Source: Cellvibrio sp. pealriver
Lineage (GTDB): Bacteria > Pseudomonadota > Gammaproteobacteria > Pseudomonadales > Cellvibrionaceae
Assembly: GCF_001183545.1 (NCBI RefSeq)
Contig: NZ_KQ236688.1
Coordinates: 1,765,149 to 1,829,148 of the forward strand
Reading direction: 5' to 3'
DNA length: 64,000 bases
The position numbers and the translations under genes were made by a program. Positions within the stretch are counted from its first letter, which is position 1. Each line of letters begins with the position of its first letter. The notes under the pieces were generated by a model. That model saw only the letters and a list, made by a program, of their open reading frames with translations, had not been told where the DNA came from and searched no databases. Positions 10,257 to 20,160 of the stretch are shown here, one piece after another.

Positions 10257-11434
10257 TATTGGCCGATAATCTTTACCGCTTGCACTTCATCAAATTGAGC
10301 ACGGTAACGTTCACTGCGACGGGTAACATCATTTACCTGCCCAGCTAATTGGCCACAAGCTGCATCAATATCATCGCCACGCGTAGTCCGTACAGTGGTG
10401 ATATACCCTTCTTCCATCAAAATGTCTTGAAACTTACGCAGTGCGTTATTACTCACTCGTTTATAGTTAGACAGATTGAAGGGATTAAAGGGGATGAGAT
10501 TTATCTTGACCGGCACGTCGCGCAGTAGTTCCGCTAGTTCGCGTGCATGATGAGGACGATCATTTACCTGATCAATTAATGTATATTCAATCGTAATTTT
10601 GCGATGGGTGTCAGGCATCGCTTCGATATAACGTTTTGCAGAATCCAATAACATCGCAATAGGATATTTGCGATTGATTGGTACCAGCTCATTACGCAGC
10701 TCATCATTAGGTGCGTGCAATGAAATCGCCAGGCACGCGTCAGTAAATTGGCTAAGCCGATCCAATTGCGGAACCACACCTGAAGTACTTAATGTAACGC
10801 GGCGCTTGGAAATTCCGTATGCGTTATCGTGCATCATTAAATTCATTGCATCGACAACATTATCAAAATTGAGCAACGGCTCCCCCATACCCATCATCAC
10901 TACGTTGGTGACGCTACGTGGGCCATTGGGTTGTAACTGCCCAAACGATTTTGCTGCAATCCAAACCTGACCGATGATTTCAGCGGCAGTCAGATCACGG
11001 TTAAAACCCTGTTTTCCCGTTGCACAAAAACTACAATCCAAAGAGCAACCGACCTGTGATGAAACACAAAGTGTCCCGCGATCACCATCCGGAATAAATA
11101 CCGTTTCTATCACATTGTTGCCACTGACACGAATTAGAAACTTGCGCGTTCCGTCAGCAGAATCAAATTGCTGAACCACTTCGGGCAAACGAATTTCAGC
11201 AATATCTTTTAACTTCGCACGCAAGGCTTTGCTTACGTTAGTCATATCGTCGAAATTATCTGCACCGAATTGATGAATCCATTTCATCACCTGAATGGCA
11301 CGAAACTTTTTTTCACCAATCGATTCAAAAAAAGCGACCAGTTTTGCCTCCGGCAAACCGAGCAGGTTTGTTTTGGCAGAGCCCTCTGCGGTAACCGCGC
11401 TCGCGGAAATAGTGGAACTGGATACATCAGTCAT
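10256..11434 (-). CDS. rlmN: Dual-specificity rRNA/tRNA adenine-C2 methyltransferase RlmN
   Basis: A radical-SAM enzyme of about 392 residues that methylates A2503 of 23S rRNA and A37 of some tRNAs. The radical-SAM cysteines are in [15 protein letters not shown]; the catalytic cysteine near the end is in [13 protein letters not shown]. Start: I prefer ATG at 11434 (MTDVSSS) to a TTG 18 bases earlier. The N-terminal 30 residues are low-complexity. It is followed by pilF with one-base overlap. Confidence 0.97.
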   Translation of the reverse strand: MTDVSSSTISASAVTAEGSAKTNLLGLPEAKLVAFFESIGEKKFRAIQVMKWIHQFGADNFDDMTNVSKALRAKLKDIAEIRLPEVVQQFDSADGTRKFLIRVSGNNVIETVFIPDGDRGTLCVSSQVGCSLDCSFCATGKQGFNRDLTAAEIIGQVWIAAKSFGQLQPNGPRSVTNVVMMGMGEPLLNFDNVVDAMNLMMHDNAYGISKRRVTLSTSGVVPQLDRLSQFTDACLAISLHAPNDELRNELVPINRKYPIAMLLDSAKRYIEAMPDTHRKITIEYTLIDQVNDRPHHARELAELLRDVPVKINLIPFNPFNLSNYKRVSNNALRKFQDILMEEGYITTVRTTRGDDIDAACGQLAGQVNDVTRRSERYRAQFDEVQAVKIIGQ

Positions 11435-11491
11435 GGCTCGATACCTGTACAAACATTGTGTGCAACAGCACGAAGAAACGGCACTAAAATA

Positions 11492-11917
11492 TTAACGAAG
11501 AACGATTTCGTTGCTGGCAAAGAAATACGCAATTTCACGCGCAGCAGACGCGGGAGAATCAGAACCATGCACCGCATTGGCATCAATTGCTTGGGCAAAA
11601 TCAGCGCGAATAGTGCCCGGTGCCGCTTTGGCAGGATCAGTTGCTCCCATCAATTCACGGTTGGCTAAAATGGCGTTCTCACCAGAAAGCACTTGAACGA
11701 CAACAGGACCAGATGTCATAAAATCGACCAATCCATCAAAAAACGGACGACCTTTGTGTTCAGCATAAAAACCTTCTGCCTGCACACGACTCAGCAACAT
11801 CATGCGTTGGGCAACTATCTTGAGCCCTGCCTTTTCAAAGCGAGCAACAATTTCACCAATGTGGTTTTTACTTACAGCATCCGGTTTAATGATCGATAAG
11901 GTTTGTTCAACAGCCAT
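11492..11917 (-). CDS. ndk: Nucleoside diphosphate kinase
   Basis: A 141-residue enzyme that equalises nucleoside triphosphate pools. It begins [20 protein letters not shown], carries the nucleotide-binding [19 protein letters not shown] block and the phosphohistidine loop NAVHGSDS. The start at 11917 is chosen because GGAG lies seven bases upstream and because it gives the usual family length; the frame is open for six more codons. It lies upstream of rlmN and downstream of the suf terminator. Confidence 0.97.
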   Translation of the reverse strand: MAVEQTLSIIKPDAVSKNHIGEIVARFEKAGLKIVAQRMMLLSRVQAEGFYAEHKGRPFFDGLVDFMTSGPVVVQVLSGENAILANRELMGATDPAKAAPGTIRADFAQAIDANAVHGSDSPASAAREIAYFFASNEIVLR

Positions 11918-11994
11918 GAGAGACTCCATACTCAATTACGGGTTACTGCAGGCACTTTTGACCCAAATATGGGTTTTACAGCCTACAAAATACA

Positions 11995-12019
11995 AAACCC
12001 GCGAATTATACGCGGGTTT
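11995..12019 (-). terminator. Terminator after the suf operon (sufE)
   Basis: A perfect 9-bp stem (AAACCCGCG / CGCGGGTTT) with a 7-base loop. On the minus strand it is followed by TTGTATTTTG. It separates the iron-sulfur operon from ndk. Confidence 0.65.
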
Positions 12020-12082
12020 ACGTGATTTTTATATGCTAGCTATTTGATTAATAAACAAAATCAGCTTAAAGGGCATCAACCA

Positions 12083-12505
12083 TTATTGGACGCTTCTTGC
12101 TCGATCCTGGATACGCTTCACCATCGCCTTAAGCCCATTACCTCTGGTCGAACTCAAATGCTGCAGCAAGTCCAGCTGCTTGAAATAGCCATCGACATCA
12201 AACACGAGAATCTCGCCAGGGGTTTTGCCATTAAATGCTGCCAAAACAACACCGAGCAACCCCTTGACGATGAAAGCATCGCTGTCGGCAAGGAAAAACA
12301 ACTTTCCATCACGCCATTCATCGACCAGCCACACCTGGCTCTGACAACCCCGCACAATATACTCATCAGTACGTAAACGCTCATCCATCGGCGGCAATTC
12401 TTTGCCAAGGTCAATAATGTATTTGTAACGCTCTTCCCAATTATCGAAAAAGCCCAGACTTTCGATAATGTCATCGGCGGTAACGTCTATACCAAATTGG
12501 GTCAT
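12083..12505 (-). CDS. sufE: Cysteine desulfuration protein SufE
   Basis: A 140-residue SufE-family protein. The acceptor cysteine is in the conserved YIVRGCQSQVWL segment at about residue 51, and the fold motifs DGKLFFLADSDAFIVKGLL and LSSTRGNGLKAMV follow. SufE takes persulfide sulfur from SufS and passes it to the SufBCD scaffold. It is the last gene of the operon, about 35 bases after sufT, and is followed by a terminator. Confidence 0.95.
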   Translation of the reverse strand: MTQFGIDVTADDIIESLGFFDNWEERYKYIIDLGKELPPMDERLRTDEYIVRGCQSQVWLVDEWRDGKLFFLADSDAFIVKGLLGVVLAAFNGKTPGEILVFDVDGYFKQLDLLQHLSSTRGNGLKAMVKRIQDRARSVQ

Positions 12506-12541
12506 TGGAATTCTCTGGCTGGAGCTTGGATAAGCCCTGAA

Positions 12542-13078
12542 TCAATAAAACATGCCCGTCTGGAGTTGGGCTTCTTCACTCATCATGTGGCGCTGCCATG
12601 GAGGGTCAAACACTAACTCAACCCTGACTGACTTGACGTTGGGCACCAAACGCACCCGATACTCGACGTCGCCCACCAAAACCGGCCCCATGCCGCAAGC
12701 TGGCGCGGTCAGGGTCATTTGGATATCCACTCGACCCGAAGATTGATCAATCTCTACTTTGTAAATTAACCCCAAATTGACCAAATCAACTGGAATTTCA
12801 GGGTCATAGACACTACCCAAGGCTTGCCACACCTGCCCCTCAATAATGCGATCATCTTCAGGGGCAGGAAATTCAATACTGGTCGATTCAAGCCCCAGCA
12901 GATGAGCATCAGTGCCATCTACACGAACCATTTGGCCATGGTATGTCAGAGTGTAGTTACCACCCAGCGCCTGGGTGATAGTAACAAAAGTGCCCTCCGG
13001 AATTACCAGTGGTGTCCCGTCAGGAACTCGGCGCGCAGGACAATCTGCCTGGGCAACCACCATGCGTCTTTCAGACAT
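12542..13078 (-). CDS. sufT: SufT-type iron-sulfur maturation protein (DUF59)
   Basis: A 178-residue protein with an N-terminal beta region (about 1-75) and a DUF59/MIP18 domain (about 80-165). The DUF59 signature DPEIPVDLVNLGLIYKV and the conserved Cys motif TLTAPACGMGP are both present. SufT proteins assist Fe-S cluster maturation, mainly under high demand in the species where they were studied. It lies between sufA and sufE, within the operon. The long form with the extra N-terminal domain is the one usually called SufT. Confidence 0.9.
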   Translation of the reverse strand: MSERRMVVAQADCPARRVPDGTPLVIPEGTFVTITQALGGNYTLTYHGQMVRVDGTDAHLLGLESTSIEFPAPEDDRIIEGQVWQALGSVYDPEIPVDLVNLGLIYKVEIDQSSGRVDIQMTLTAPACGMGPVLVGDVEYRVRLVPNVKSVRVELVFDPPWQRHMMSEEAQLQTGMFY

Positions 13079-13101
13079 ACCTATTCTCTTCTAACAGAAA
13101 C

Positions 13102-13461
13102 TCAGTTGACGCTGAAGCTTTCGCCGCAGCCACAATAATCTTTCACACGTGGATTATTGAATTTAAGTTGGTGATTCAGCCCCTCAGTGACGTAATCGAT
13201 CTCCGTACCACTGACCACCGATAAACTTTTTGCATCGACCAGCAACTCGATACCACCATCCAAAGGCACATGTAAATCATCTGCTTTGGCTTCTGACACC
13301 AAATCAACAACATACATCCAACCTGTACAACCGCTCTGCTTAACACTCAATCGCACTGCGGAGGATGATTCACTCGCATCCAACTGACGTTTGAAATGAG
13401 CAGCAGCTGCCGCTGTCACCGAAACGGTTTCCAATTGCGGATCAAATGAAGCGATACTCAT
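13102..13461 (-). CDS. sufA: A-type Fe-S carrier/assembly protein (SufA/HesB family)
   Basis: A 119-residue HesB/IscA-type protein with the three conserved cysteines of the family: one in KQSGCTGWMY and two in the C-terminal CGCGESF. These bind iron or a [2Fe-2S]/[4Fe-4S] cluster for transfer to target proteins. Placement in the suf operon suggests SufA rather than IscA or ErpA; sequence alone cannot decide. Confidence 0.92.
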   Translation of the reverse strand: MSIASFDPQLETVSVTAAAAAHFKRQLDASESSSAVRLSVKQSGCTGWMYVVDLVSEAKADDLHVPLDGGIELLVDAKSLSVVSGTEIDYVTEGLNHQLKFNNPRVKDYCGCGESFSVN

Positions 13462-13494
13462 GACCTACTCCGATAAACATCAACTCATTAACGA

Positions 13495-14724
13495 TCACAA
13501 TAAAAATGTTTTTGCTTTTTCAATCGCCGCAAACAAGCGATCAACCTCAGCAAAGGTGTTGTAAAAACTAAAACTCGCGCGCACTGTGCCGGGAATTCCA
13601 TACTGATCCATAATAGGCTGGGCACAGTGATTGCCCGTGCGTACAGCAATACCCTGCTTATCCAATAAGACACCTACATCTGCTGGATGTGCACCTTCCA
13701 AAATAAAACTCATCACACTGGTTTTATTGGCAGATGTGCCAATCAGTTTGATGCCGGATGTATTACGGGCTTTTTCTTCCGCATAAGCGAGCAGAGCTTG
13801 TTCGTGTGCCGCCGCTGCCTTGCGATCAATACTGTTGAGATAATCAATCGCCGCGCCAAAACCAATTGCGCCAGCAATATCCGGTGTACCGGCTTCGAAT
13901 TTATAGGGCAACTGATTAAACGTGGTTCCTGCAAAACTGACGGTTTCAATCATCTCGCCGCCACCTTGATACGGTGGCATAGCCTCAAGTAACTCGCGCT
14001 TGCCGTACAGCACACCCAATCCAGTCGGGCCAAATAATTTATGTGCAGAAAAAGCATAAAAATCACAATCCAGTGCTTGCACGTCTACCGCCCAGTGACT
14101 CACTGCCTGAGCGCCATCTACCGTCACTTTCGCACCCGTTGCATGAGCAAGTGCGATAATTTTTTCAACCGGATTGATACTGCCTAGCGCATTGGACACA
14201 TGCCCAACAGAAACCATTTTTACACGATCATCCAGCATCGCCTCGAATGCCGACAAATCGATGGTGCCTGTCACATCTACCGGAATAGGCTCGACACTCG
14301 CCCCCAGTGCATCGGCAACTAATTGCCAAGGAACGATATTGGAGTGATGCTCCATTGCAGAGACAAGAACACGATCACCTGCTCTTAAATTGCTACGCCC
14401 CCAACAATTGGCCACCAGATTAATGCTCTCGGTGGTACCGCGAGTCCAGATAATTTGTTTTGCATCCGGCGCATTTAAAAATGCCGCCACTTTAGCGCGA
14501 GCAGCCTCAAACTTTACTGTGGCGCGATCTGCCAGCGCGTGTGCGCCACGATGCACGTTGCTGTTATCGTTGCGGTAGTAATCGCTGATTGCATCAATAA
14601 CTGCATTCGGTTTTTGCGTAGTTGCAGCGCTATCGAGATAAACCAGTGGCTGACCATTCACATCTTGATGGAGGATCGGAAAATCAGCGCGAACCTTCTC
14701 AACATCAAAAAGCAATTCAGGCAT
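13495..14724 (-). CDS. sufS: Cysteine desulfurase SufS (group II)
   Basis: A 409-residue PLP enzyme that removes sulfur from cysteine. The PLP lysine is in FSAHKLFGPTGLG and the active-site cysteine in VRTGNHCAQPIMDQYG, the short-loop group II signature of SufS. I place the start at ATG 14724, with GGAG seven bases upstream and eight bases of overlap with sufD; the open frame extends eight codons further to a TTG. SufE, its sulfur acceptor, is encoded three genes downstream. Confidence 0.96.
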   Translation of the reverse strand: MPELLFDVEKVRADFPILHQDVNGQPLVYLDSAATTQKPNAVIDAISDYYRNDNSNVHRGAHALADRATVKFEAARAKVAAFLNAPDAKQIIWTRGTTESINLVANCWGRSNLRAGDRVLVSAMEHHSNIVPWQLVADALGASVEPIPVDVTGTIDLSAFEAMLDDRVKMVSVGHVSNALGSINPVEKIIALAHATGAKVTVDGAQAVSHWAVDVQALDCDFYAFSAHKLFGPTGLGVLYGKRELLEAMPPYQGGGEMIETVSFAGTTFNQLPYKFEAGTPDIAGAIGFGAAIDYLNSIDRKAAAAHEQALLAYAEEKARNTSGIKLIGTSANKTSVMSFILEGAHPADVGVLLDKQGIAVRTGNHCAQPIMDQYGIPGTVRASFSFYNTFAEVDRLFAAIEKAKTFLL

Positions 14725-16039
14725 TAGATGACTCCACCGCATTTGCAATGATATTCAAGCTGTTATCACGACCAAACAAATGAGCCAAACGCGGTTGCAA
14801 ATAATCATGCACAACTGGCTGTGCAATTTGCTCTAACAGTTCATTGATAAAACCAAAGCTGAGCATCACATCCGCTTCTGCACGCGACAGGCCACGGCTT
14901 TGCAGATAATAGCGAGCATTTTCATTTAGCTGACTGATCGTCGCGCCGTGGGCACACTTCACATCATCAGCATAAATTTCCAATTCAGGTTTGGTATTAA
15001 TTTCAGCTTTATTTGATGTGAGCAAATTTTTATTGCTGAGCTCAGCAAGGGTTTTTTGTGCATCTTTATGAATGTAAATACGTCCATTGAAAATAGCCTG
15101 CGCAGAATCGCTCACAATACCGCGAAACACTTCATTCGAGGTGCAGTGAGGAACCCAGTGGCAAATATTCGTGTGGTAATCCACCACTTGCTGGTTACGC
15201 GGAACATAAACACCCTGCAAATCAAGCTCTGCACCTTGACCGCGGTGATTCATCTGATAATCAATGCGCATTAAACGCGAACCCAAAGCGATAGCAAAAC
15301 CACGCAAACGGGCGTTGCGCTGCAAATCCACATGCACAGCACCAATATGCTGGGCAGCCTCCTGTTCCAAATTTAACCGGTAATGATGCAAACTCGCATT
15401 GTCACCAATATGGATCTCAGTCAGCGAATTAGCGAAGCTATCTTGCACATTATCGCTAGACAGATAATGCTCAATCACTTCGGCGCGCGAATTTTCTTCC
15501 AACACCACCAACAACCGCTGATTAACAGCAACCGCAGGTGCAGTAATAATATTAACGAGGTAAACCGGTTTATCGAGCACTTGGTTGCGCGGCACATGCA
15601 ACAAAATACCGTCATCCAACCAAGCGCTATTGAGCGTCGCAAACAAATGGCGATCGCCCTCAACGATAGCTCCAAGGTATTGTTCAATTAGCGCCTGTTG
15701 ATCCGAATCCGCCTGGGAAAAGCGTACAATCGCCTGCGGCAATTCACCAGATAGCTGGGTATCAAACACACCATTTACAAATACCAAACGGTAAGCGTCC
15801 AGCGGCATAAAATCCTGCTGCACACCTTTGCACTCACTTTGGTTTGCTGCAGCGCCCCAGCTTTGCAATTGTGTTTTTTGCAGCCCCTGCATAGGCGTAT
15901 ATTTCCAATGCTCGGTTTTACGCGTAGGCCAAGGTTGAGCCAACCAACTGTCAGCCGCATTGGAACGCAGCGATTCCAACCAACTTAACGGCGTTTGCTG
16001 AGCAGCAAGTTTAATTGCCTGATGTTGAAAATCACTCAT
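14717..16039 (-). CDS. sufD: Fe-S cluster assembly protein SufD
   Basis: A 440-residue SufB/SufD-family protein. The C-terminal beta-helix contains the family core IFNGRIYIHKDAQKT and CAHGATISQLN with the conserved Cys and His of SufD. SufD pairs with SufB and SufC in the SufBC2D scaffold and is needed for iron acquisition. It ends eight bases inside sufS and begins two bases after sufC stops, so the genes are tightly coupled. Confidence 0.95.
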   Translation of the reverse strand: MSDFQHQAIKLAAQQTPLSWLESLRSNAADSWLAQPWPTRKTEHWKYTPMQGLQKTQLQSWGAAANQSECKGVQQDFMPLDAYRLVFVNGVFDTQLSGELPQAIVRFSQADSDQQALIEQYLGAIVEGDRHLFATLNSAWLDDGILLHVPRNQVLDKPVYLVNIITAPAVAVNQRLLVVLEENSRAEVIEHYLSSDNVQDSFANSLTEIHIGDNASLHHYRLNLEQEAAQHIGAVHVDLQRNARLRGFAIALGSRLMRIDYQMNHRGQGAELDLQGVYVPRNQQVVDYHTNICHWVPHCTSNEVFRGIVSDSAQAIFNGRIYIHKDAQKTLAELSNKNLLTSNKAEINTKPELEIYADDVKCAHGATISQLNENARYYLQSRGLSRAEADVMLSFGFINELLEQIAQPVVHDYLQPRLAHLFGRDNSLNIIANAVESSNA

Positions 16040-16041
16040 GC

Positions 16042-16791
16042 TTATACAGCCTCTTGCTCAAGCCAACCGTAACCTTTTTCTTCCAACTCCAAGGCCAATT
16101 CTTTACCGCCCGTTTTGACAATACGGCCATTTGCCAACACATGAACATAGTCCGGCACAATGTAATCCAGCAAACGCTGGTAGTGAGTAACAACAATAAA
16201 ACTGCGCTCGGAAGAGCGCATGGCGTTAACACCATTCGCTACTACTTGCAGAGCATCAATATCCAAACCCGAATCGGTTTCATCAAGAATGCACAAACTC
16301 GGCTCAAGCAACATCATTTGCATAATTTCGTTGCGTTTCTTTTCACCGCCCGAGAAACCTTCATTCACACCGCGTTTTAAAAACGCTTGATCGAGACTTA
16401 CACGCTTACTGGCCTCACGTGCCATTTTCATAAATTCCACAGCTGAAAGCTCAGCTTCACCTTTGTGCTTACGCTTGGCATCCACGGCAGCTTTTAAAAA
16501 TTCCATGTTGCTCACACCCGGGATTTCAACCGGATATTGAAACGCCAAAAACAAACCTTCGCGCGCGCGCTCTTCTATTTCCAAATCGAACAAGGGCTTG
16601 CCGTTAAAATCGATACTACCACCCGTTACCTCATAGCCGTCACGGCCGGATAACACATTACCCAATGTACTTTTTCCTGCACCGTTTGGGCCCATAATGG
16701 CGTGGACTTCGCCCGGATTAACCGTCAGATTTAATCCTTTCAGAATTTCTTTTTCTTCAACACGGGCGAACAAATCAGTAATGCGCAACAT
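16042..16791 (-). CDS. sufC: Fe-S cluster assembly ATPase SufC
   Basis: An ABC-type ATPase of 249 residues. The Walker A motif is GPNGAGKST, the signature region FSGGEKKRNEIMQM is the SufC variant, and Walker B is CILDETDSGLD. It drives conformational change in the SufBCD scaffold and has no membrane partner. The start is ATG 16791 (MLRITDLFA); an in-frame TTG lies nine bases upstream. Confidence 0.97.
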   Translation of the reverse strand: MLRITDLFARVEEKEILKGLNLTVNPGEVHAIMGPNGAGKSTLGNVLSGRDGYEVTGGSIDFNGKPLFDLEIEERAREGLFLAFQYPVEIPGVSNMEFLKAAVDAKRKHKGEAELSAVEFMKMAREASKRVSLDQAFLKRGVNEGFSGGEKKRNEIMQMMLLEPSLCILDETDSGLDIDALQVVANGVNAMRSSERSFIVVTHYQRLLDYIVPDYVHVLANGRIVKTGGKELALELEEKGYGWLEQEAV

Positions 16792-16855
16792 AAATTTCAA
16801 TCCGATAATTTTTTTAACACGGCAGTTTTAAATTTTTAATGCATCGTTTGGGCTC

Positions 16856-18292
16856 TTAACCCACAGATCCTTCAAGGCTGACTTCCAGCAACTTGCCAGC
16901 CTCTACTGCGAACTCCATCGGGAGCTCTTTGAAAACTTCACGACAAAACCCATTCACAATCATGGACACTGCTTTTTCAGCATCGAGCCCACGCTGCTGG
17001 CATAGGAACATTTGGTCTTCACTTACCTTGGACGTTGTAGCCTCATGCTCGATCACCGCCGAAGGGTTTTTGCTTTCGATATAAGGAAAAGTGTGTGCCC
17101 CGCATTTATCGCCGATCAACAGCGAATCGCATTGCGTGTAATTGCGTGCACCCTCTGCACCGGGATTAATACGCACAAGGCCACGGTATGCATTGGAACT
17201 TTTACCTGCAGAAATTCCTTTGGAGATGATTGTGGATTTGGTGTTTTTACCGATGTGGATCATCTTGGTTCCGGTATCGGCTTGCTGGTAATTGTTGGTG
17301 AGCGCAACAGAATAAAACTCGCCAACACTGTTATCACCACGCAATATACAACTCGGATATTTCCAGGTGACTGCAGAACCGGTCTCCACTTGCGTCCAGG
17401 AAATTTTGGCGTTGGTATGGCACACACCGCGCTTGGTTACGAAGTTGTAAATACCACCCTTACCTTCTTCATTACCCGGATACCAGTTTTGTACCGTGGA
17501 ATATTTAATTTCAGCGTTATCAAGCGCAATGAGCTCAACTACCGCAGCATGCAATTGATTTTCATCGCGCATGGGCGCGGTGCAGCCTTCCAAGTAGCTG
17601 ACGTGCGAGCCTTCATCGGCCACAATCAGCGTGCGCTCGAACTGACCGGTATTTTGTTCGTTAATACGGAAATACGTAGACAACTCCATCGGACAGCGCA
17701 CACCTTTAGGGATGTACACAAAAGAGCCATCGGAAAATACCGCTGAATTGAGTGCGGCATAGTAATTGTCTTTTTGCGGAACAACTGAGCCGATGTATTT
17801 TTTTATCAGCTCCGGATATTTTTGTACCGCTTCACTGATCGAGCAGAAAATCACACCCGCTTCGAGCAATTTTTCACGGAAGGTAGTCACCACAGAAACC
17901 GAATCGAACACCACATCCATTGCAACACCGGCAAGCGCCGCTTGCTCATGCAGGGGAATACCTAACTTTTCATAGGTGCGCAGCAATTCCGGATCAACTT
18001 CATCCAGACTTTTGGGTTTTGAATCCATGGATTTTGGCGCGGAGTAATAGGACACTGCCTGAAAATCGATATCATCGTATTTGACATGTGCCCACTCTGG
18101 CTCAGTCATTTCCAACCAAGCTTGATAAGCTTTGAGTCGCCACTCCAGCAACCATTCCGGCTCATTCTTTTTGGCCGAAATAAAACGGATCACGTCTTCA
18201 TTCAACCCGGGAGGCAGGGTTTCTGAATCAATCGTGGTGTGAAAGCCAGCCGCGTATTCTTTTTTGATGAGATGTTCGACTTGTTCAGACAT
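16856..18292 (-). CDS. sufB: Fe-S cluster assembly scaffold SufB
   Basis: A 478-residue scaffold protein with the family blocks [46 protein letters not shown] and [13 protein letters not shown]. The last holds the conserved cysteine that receives sulfur. It is the first suf-type gene after iscS, 40 bases downstream. Length matches the usual 470-495 residues. Confidence 0.97.
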   Translation of the reverse strand: MSEQVEHLIKKEYAAGFHTTIDSETLPPGLNEDVIRFISAKKNEPEWLLEWRLKAYQAWLEMTEPEWAHVKYDDIDFQAVSYYSAPKSMDSKPKSLDEVDPELLRTYEKLGIPLHEQAALAGVAMDVVFDSVSVVTTFREKLLEAGVIFCSISEAVQKYPELIKKYIGSVVPQKDNYYAALNSAVFSDGSFVYIPKGVRCPMELSTYFRINEQNTGQFERTLIVADEGSHVSYLEGCTAPMRDENQLHAAVVELIALDNAEIKYSTVQNWYPGNEEGKGGIYNFVTKRGVCHTNAKISWTQVETGSAVTWKYPSCILRGDNSVGEFYSVALTNNYQQADTGTKMIHIGKNTKSTIISKGISAGKSSNAYRGLVRINPGAEGARNYTQCDSLLIGDKCGAHTFPYIESKNPSAVIEHEATTSKVSEDQMFLCQQRGLDAEKAVSMIVNGFCREVFKELPMEFAVEAGKLLEVSLEGSVG

Positions 18293-18332
18293 GGGTATTT
18301 ACCTTGTTTTGCAACAATCTCGATGCACAGCA

Positions 18333-19502
18333 TCAAGCCTTGTTCAGCTTGGCGATAACACTTCGCAAGTGTTCAATCGCAAATTCAATTTCGTCGACGG
18401 TGGTATAGCGGCCTATGCTGAAGCGCAAGGATGCCTGGGCATGCTCATCACTCAATCCGATTGCTTTCAGCACATAACTTGGGGACATGCTGGCGGAATT
18501 ACAGGCAGAACCGCTCGATATCGCCAAATCACGCAACGACAACAGCAGCATTTCACCATCGATATTGCCAAACGCCACATTTAAAATGCCGCCCACACAA
18601 CAAGACGGAGAGCCATTGCGTGTAACATTCGGTAGGTTTGCGATCCCCTCCCATAAACGATCACGCAGCGTGGCAATACGTAGGGAATCTTCACTTAGTT
18701 GCTCACGCGCTAACTCAGCGGCGCCACCCATACCGATTAATTGGTGAGTTGCCAGCGTGCCGGAGCGCATCATACGCTCGTGCCCACCACCATGGATTTG
18801 CGCAGCTACTTTTACTTCACCTGCGCGGCGAACATAGAGCGCGCCCACACCTTTGGGGCCATAAAACTTGTGCGCAGACAGCGACAGTAAATCCACACCC
18901 AGTTTTTTTACATTAACCTCAATTTTCCCTGCCGCTTGCGCCGCATCACAGTGGAATAAAATGCCGCGCGGCTTGCATACATCGACCAAGCATTTCACAT
19001 CATTGATGCTCCCCAACTCATTGTTGACGAGCATAATACTGACGAGAAAAGTATCGTCCTGAAATGCAGCTTCCAGGCCGGCTGCCGTGATAATTCCATC
19101 GCTGCCCGGCTGCAATCGAGTAACACGAAAACCTTGCGACTCAAGCCATGTCGCAGGATCAAGCACAGCCTTGTGTTCAATTGCCGAGACGATAATGTGG
19201 CCGCCTTGGGTATGAGTCGCGCGATAGGTTTCTGCAATCCCTTTTAATGCCAGATTATTGGCTTCGGTTGCGCCACTGGTCCACACGATTTCGCGTGTAT
19301 CGGCATCAATAAGGCTGGCAACCTGCGCTCGCGCTTCTTCAACGATTTCTTCTGCTTGCCAACCATAAACATGCGAGCGGGATGCAGAATTGGCAAAAGT
19401 GCCATCAAACGTAAGGCACTGCGCCATACGCGCAGCCACCTCAGGCGCAACAGGTGTAGTGGCCGCGTAATCCAAGTAAACAGGTTTGCGCAAAACAGTC
19501 AT
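18333..19502 (-). CDS. iscS: Cysteine desulfurase, IscS type (group I)
   Basis: A 389-residue PLP enzyme distinct from SufS. The PLP lysine is in LSLSAHKFYGPKGVG, and the long mobile loop with the active cysteine reads ISSGSACNSASMSPSYVLKA, the group I pattern. It directly follows iscR, as in isc operons, but iscU, hscA, hscB and fdx are not here; sufB comes next instead. It may supply sulfur for tRNA thiolation as well as clusters, which is a known split of work between IscS and SufS; that division is inferred. Confidence 0.92.
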   Translation of the reverse strand: MTVLRKPVYLDYAATTPVAPEVAARMAQCLTFDGTFANSASRSHVYGWQAEEIVEEARAQVASLIDADTREIVWTSGATEANNLALKGIAETYRATHTQGGHIIVSAIEHKAVLDPATWLESQGFRVTRLQPGSDGIITAAGLEAAFQDDTFLVSIMLVNNELGSINDVKCLVDVCKPRGILFHCDAAQAAGKIEVNVKKLGVDLLSLSAHKFYGPKGVGALYVRRAGEVKVAAQIHGGGHERMMRSGTLATHQLIGMGGAAELAREQLSEDSLRIATLRDRLWEGIANLPNVTRNGSPSCCVGGILNVAFGNIDGEMLLLSLRDLAISSGSACNSASMSPSYVLKAIGLSDEHAQASLRFSIGRYTTVDEIEFAIEHLRSVIAKLNKA

Positions 19503-19532
19503 TACCTTGGGACGTTGTAGATAAACAGTTGT

Positions 19533-20021
19533 TTAGAGAATTTCACTCACAGCGATATGGGTTTCATCGCTGTGAGTATTAACGAGACGCATGTCCTGAC
19601 GCTTGCTAACCGCTTGTATATCGTTGCGCGCCACTAAATCAGCCAACGTAATTTCACTTAAAAACCGATGGATCTGCGCACTGAGATCTTCCCATAAATG
19701 ATGCGTCAAGCAGACCTCCCCTTCATGGCAGTTGCCCTTGCCTTCACAGCGGGTTGCATCGAGCGACTCACTCACTGCATCCACTACCTGCGCAACAGAA
19801 ACCTCGGCGGCACTGGCCATTAAACGATATCCACCACCGGGGCCGCGCACGCTCTTTACCAGCTTGAAATGGCGCAAACGCGCAAATAGCTGCTCAAGAT
19901 AAGACAAAGAAATACCCTGACGCTGGGAAATATCCGCCAGACTGACGGGCCCTTGGTCGCTATGAAGCGCCAAATCCAGCATCGCGGTAACGGCATAACG
20001 GCCTTTGGTGGTAAGTCTCAT
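19533..20021 (-). CDS. iscR: Iron-sulfur cluster regulator IscR (Rrf2 family)
   Basis: A 162-residue Rrf2-type regulator. The winged helix occupies about residues 1-80 ([20 protein letters not shown] is diagnostic). The three cluster cysteines are in CEGKGNC and HEGEVC with spacing C-x5-C-x5-C at 92, 98 and 104, and His107 follows. The cluster-bound form represses type 1 sites; a good type 1 match lies 80-105 bases upstream, so autoregulation of the whole operon by cluster status is likely. The C-terminal 30 residues are variable. Confidence 0.95.
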   Translation of the reverse strand: MRLTTKGRYAVTAMLDLALHSDQGPVSLADISQRQGISLSYLEQLFARLRHFKLVKSVRGPGGGYRLMASAAEVSVAQVVDAVSESLDATRCEGKGNCHEGEVCLTHHLWEDLSAQIHRFLSEITLADLVARNDIQAVSKRQDMRLVNTHSDETHIAVSEIL

Positions 20022-20101
20022 GCGGGTGTGCCTCGCTGCAAAATCCCGTTGTAGTGCACCACTCCGAGCGGGAAATAACCCTCAAATGCAGCAGCGATGC
20101 T

Positions 20102-20126
20102 AATTCCGAGTATTTTACTCAAGTAT
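20102..20126 (-). promoter_or_regulatory. Type 1 IscR operator in front of iscR
   Basis: Read on the minus strand the site is ATACTTGAGTAAA then ATACTCGGAATT. It matches 20 of 25 positions of the type 1 IscR consensus as I recall it and contains the inverted repeat GAGTA-AAA-TACTC. Position, 76-100 bases before the iscR ATG, fits autoregulation. Confidence 0.75.
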
Positions 20127-20160
20127 TACAGCTTTTCCAACGATCAATTTTCCAGCGATG

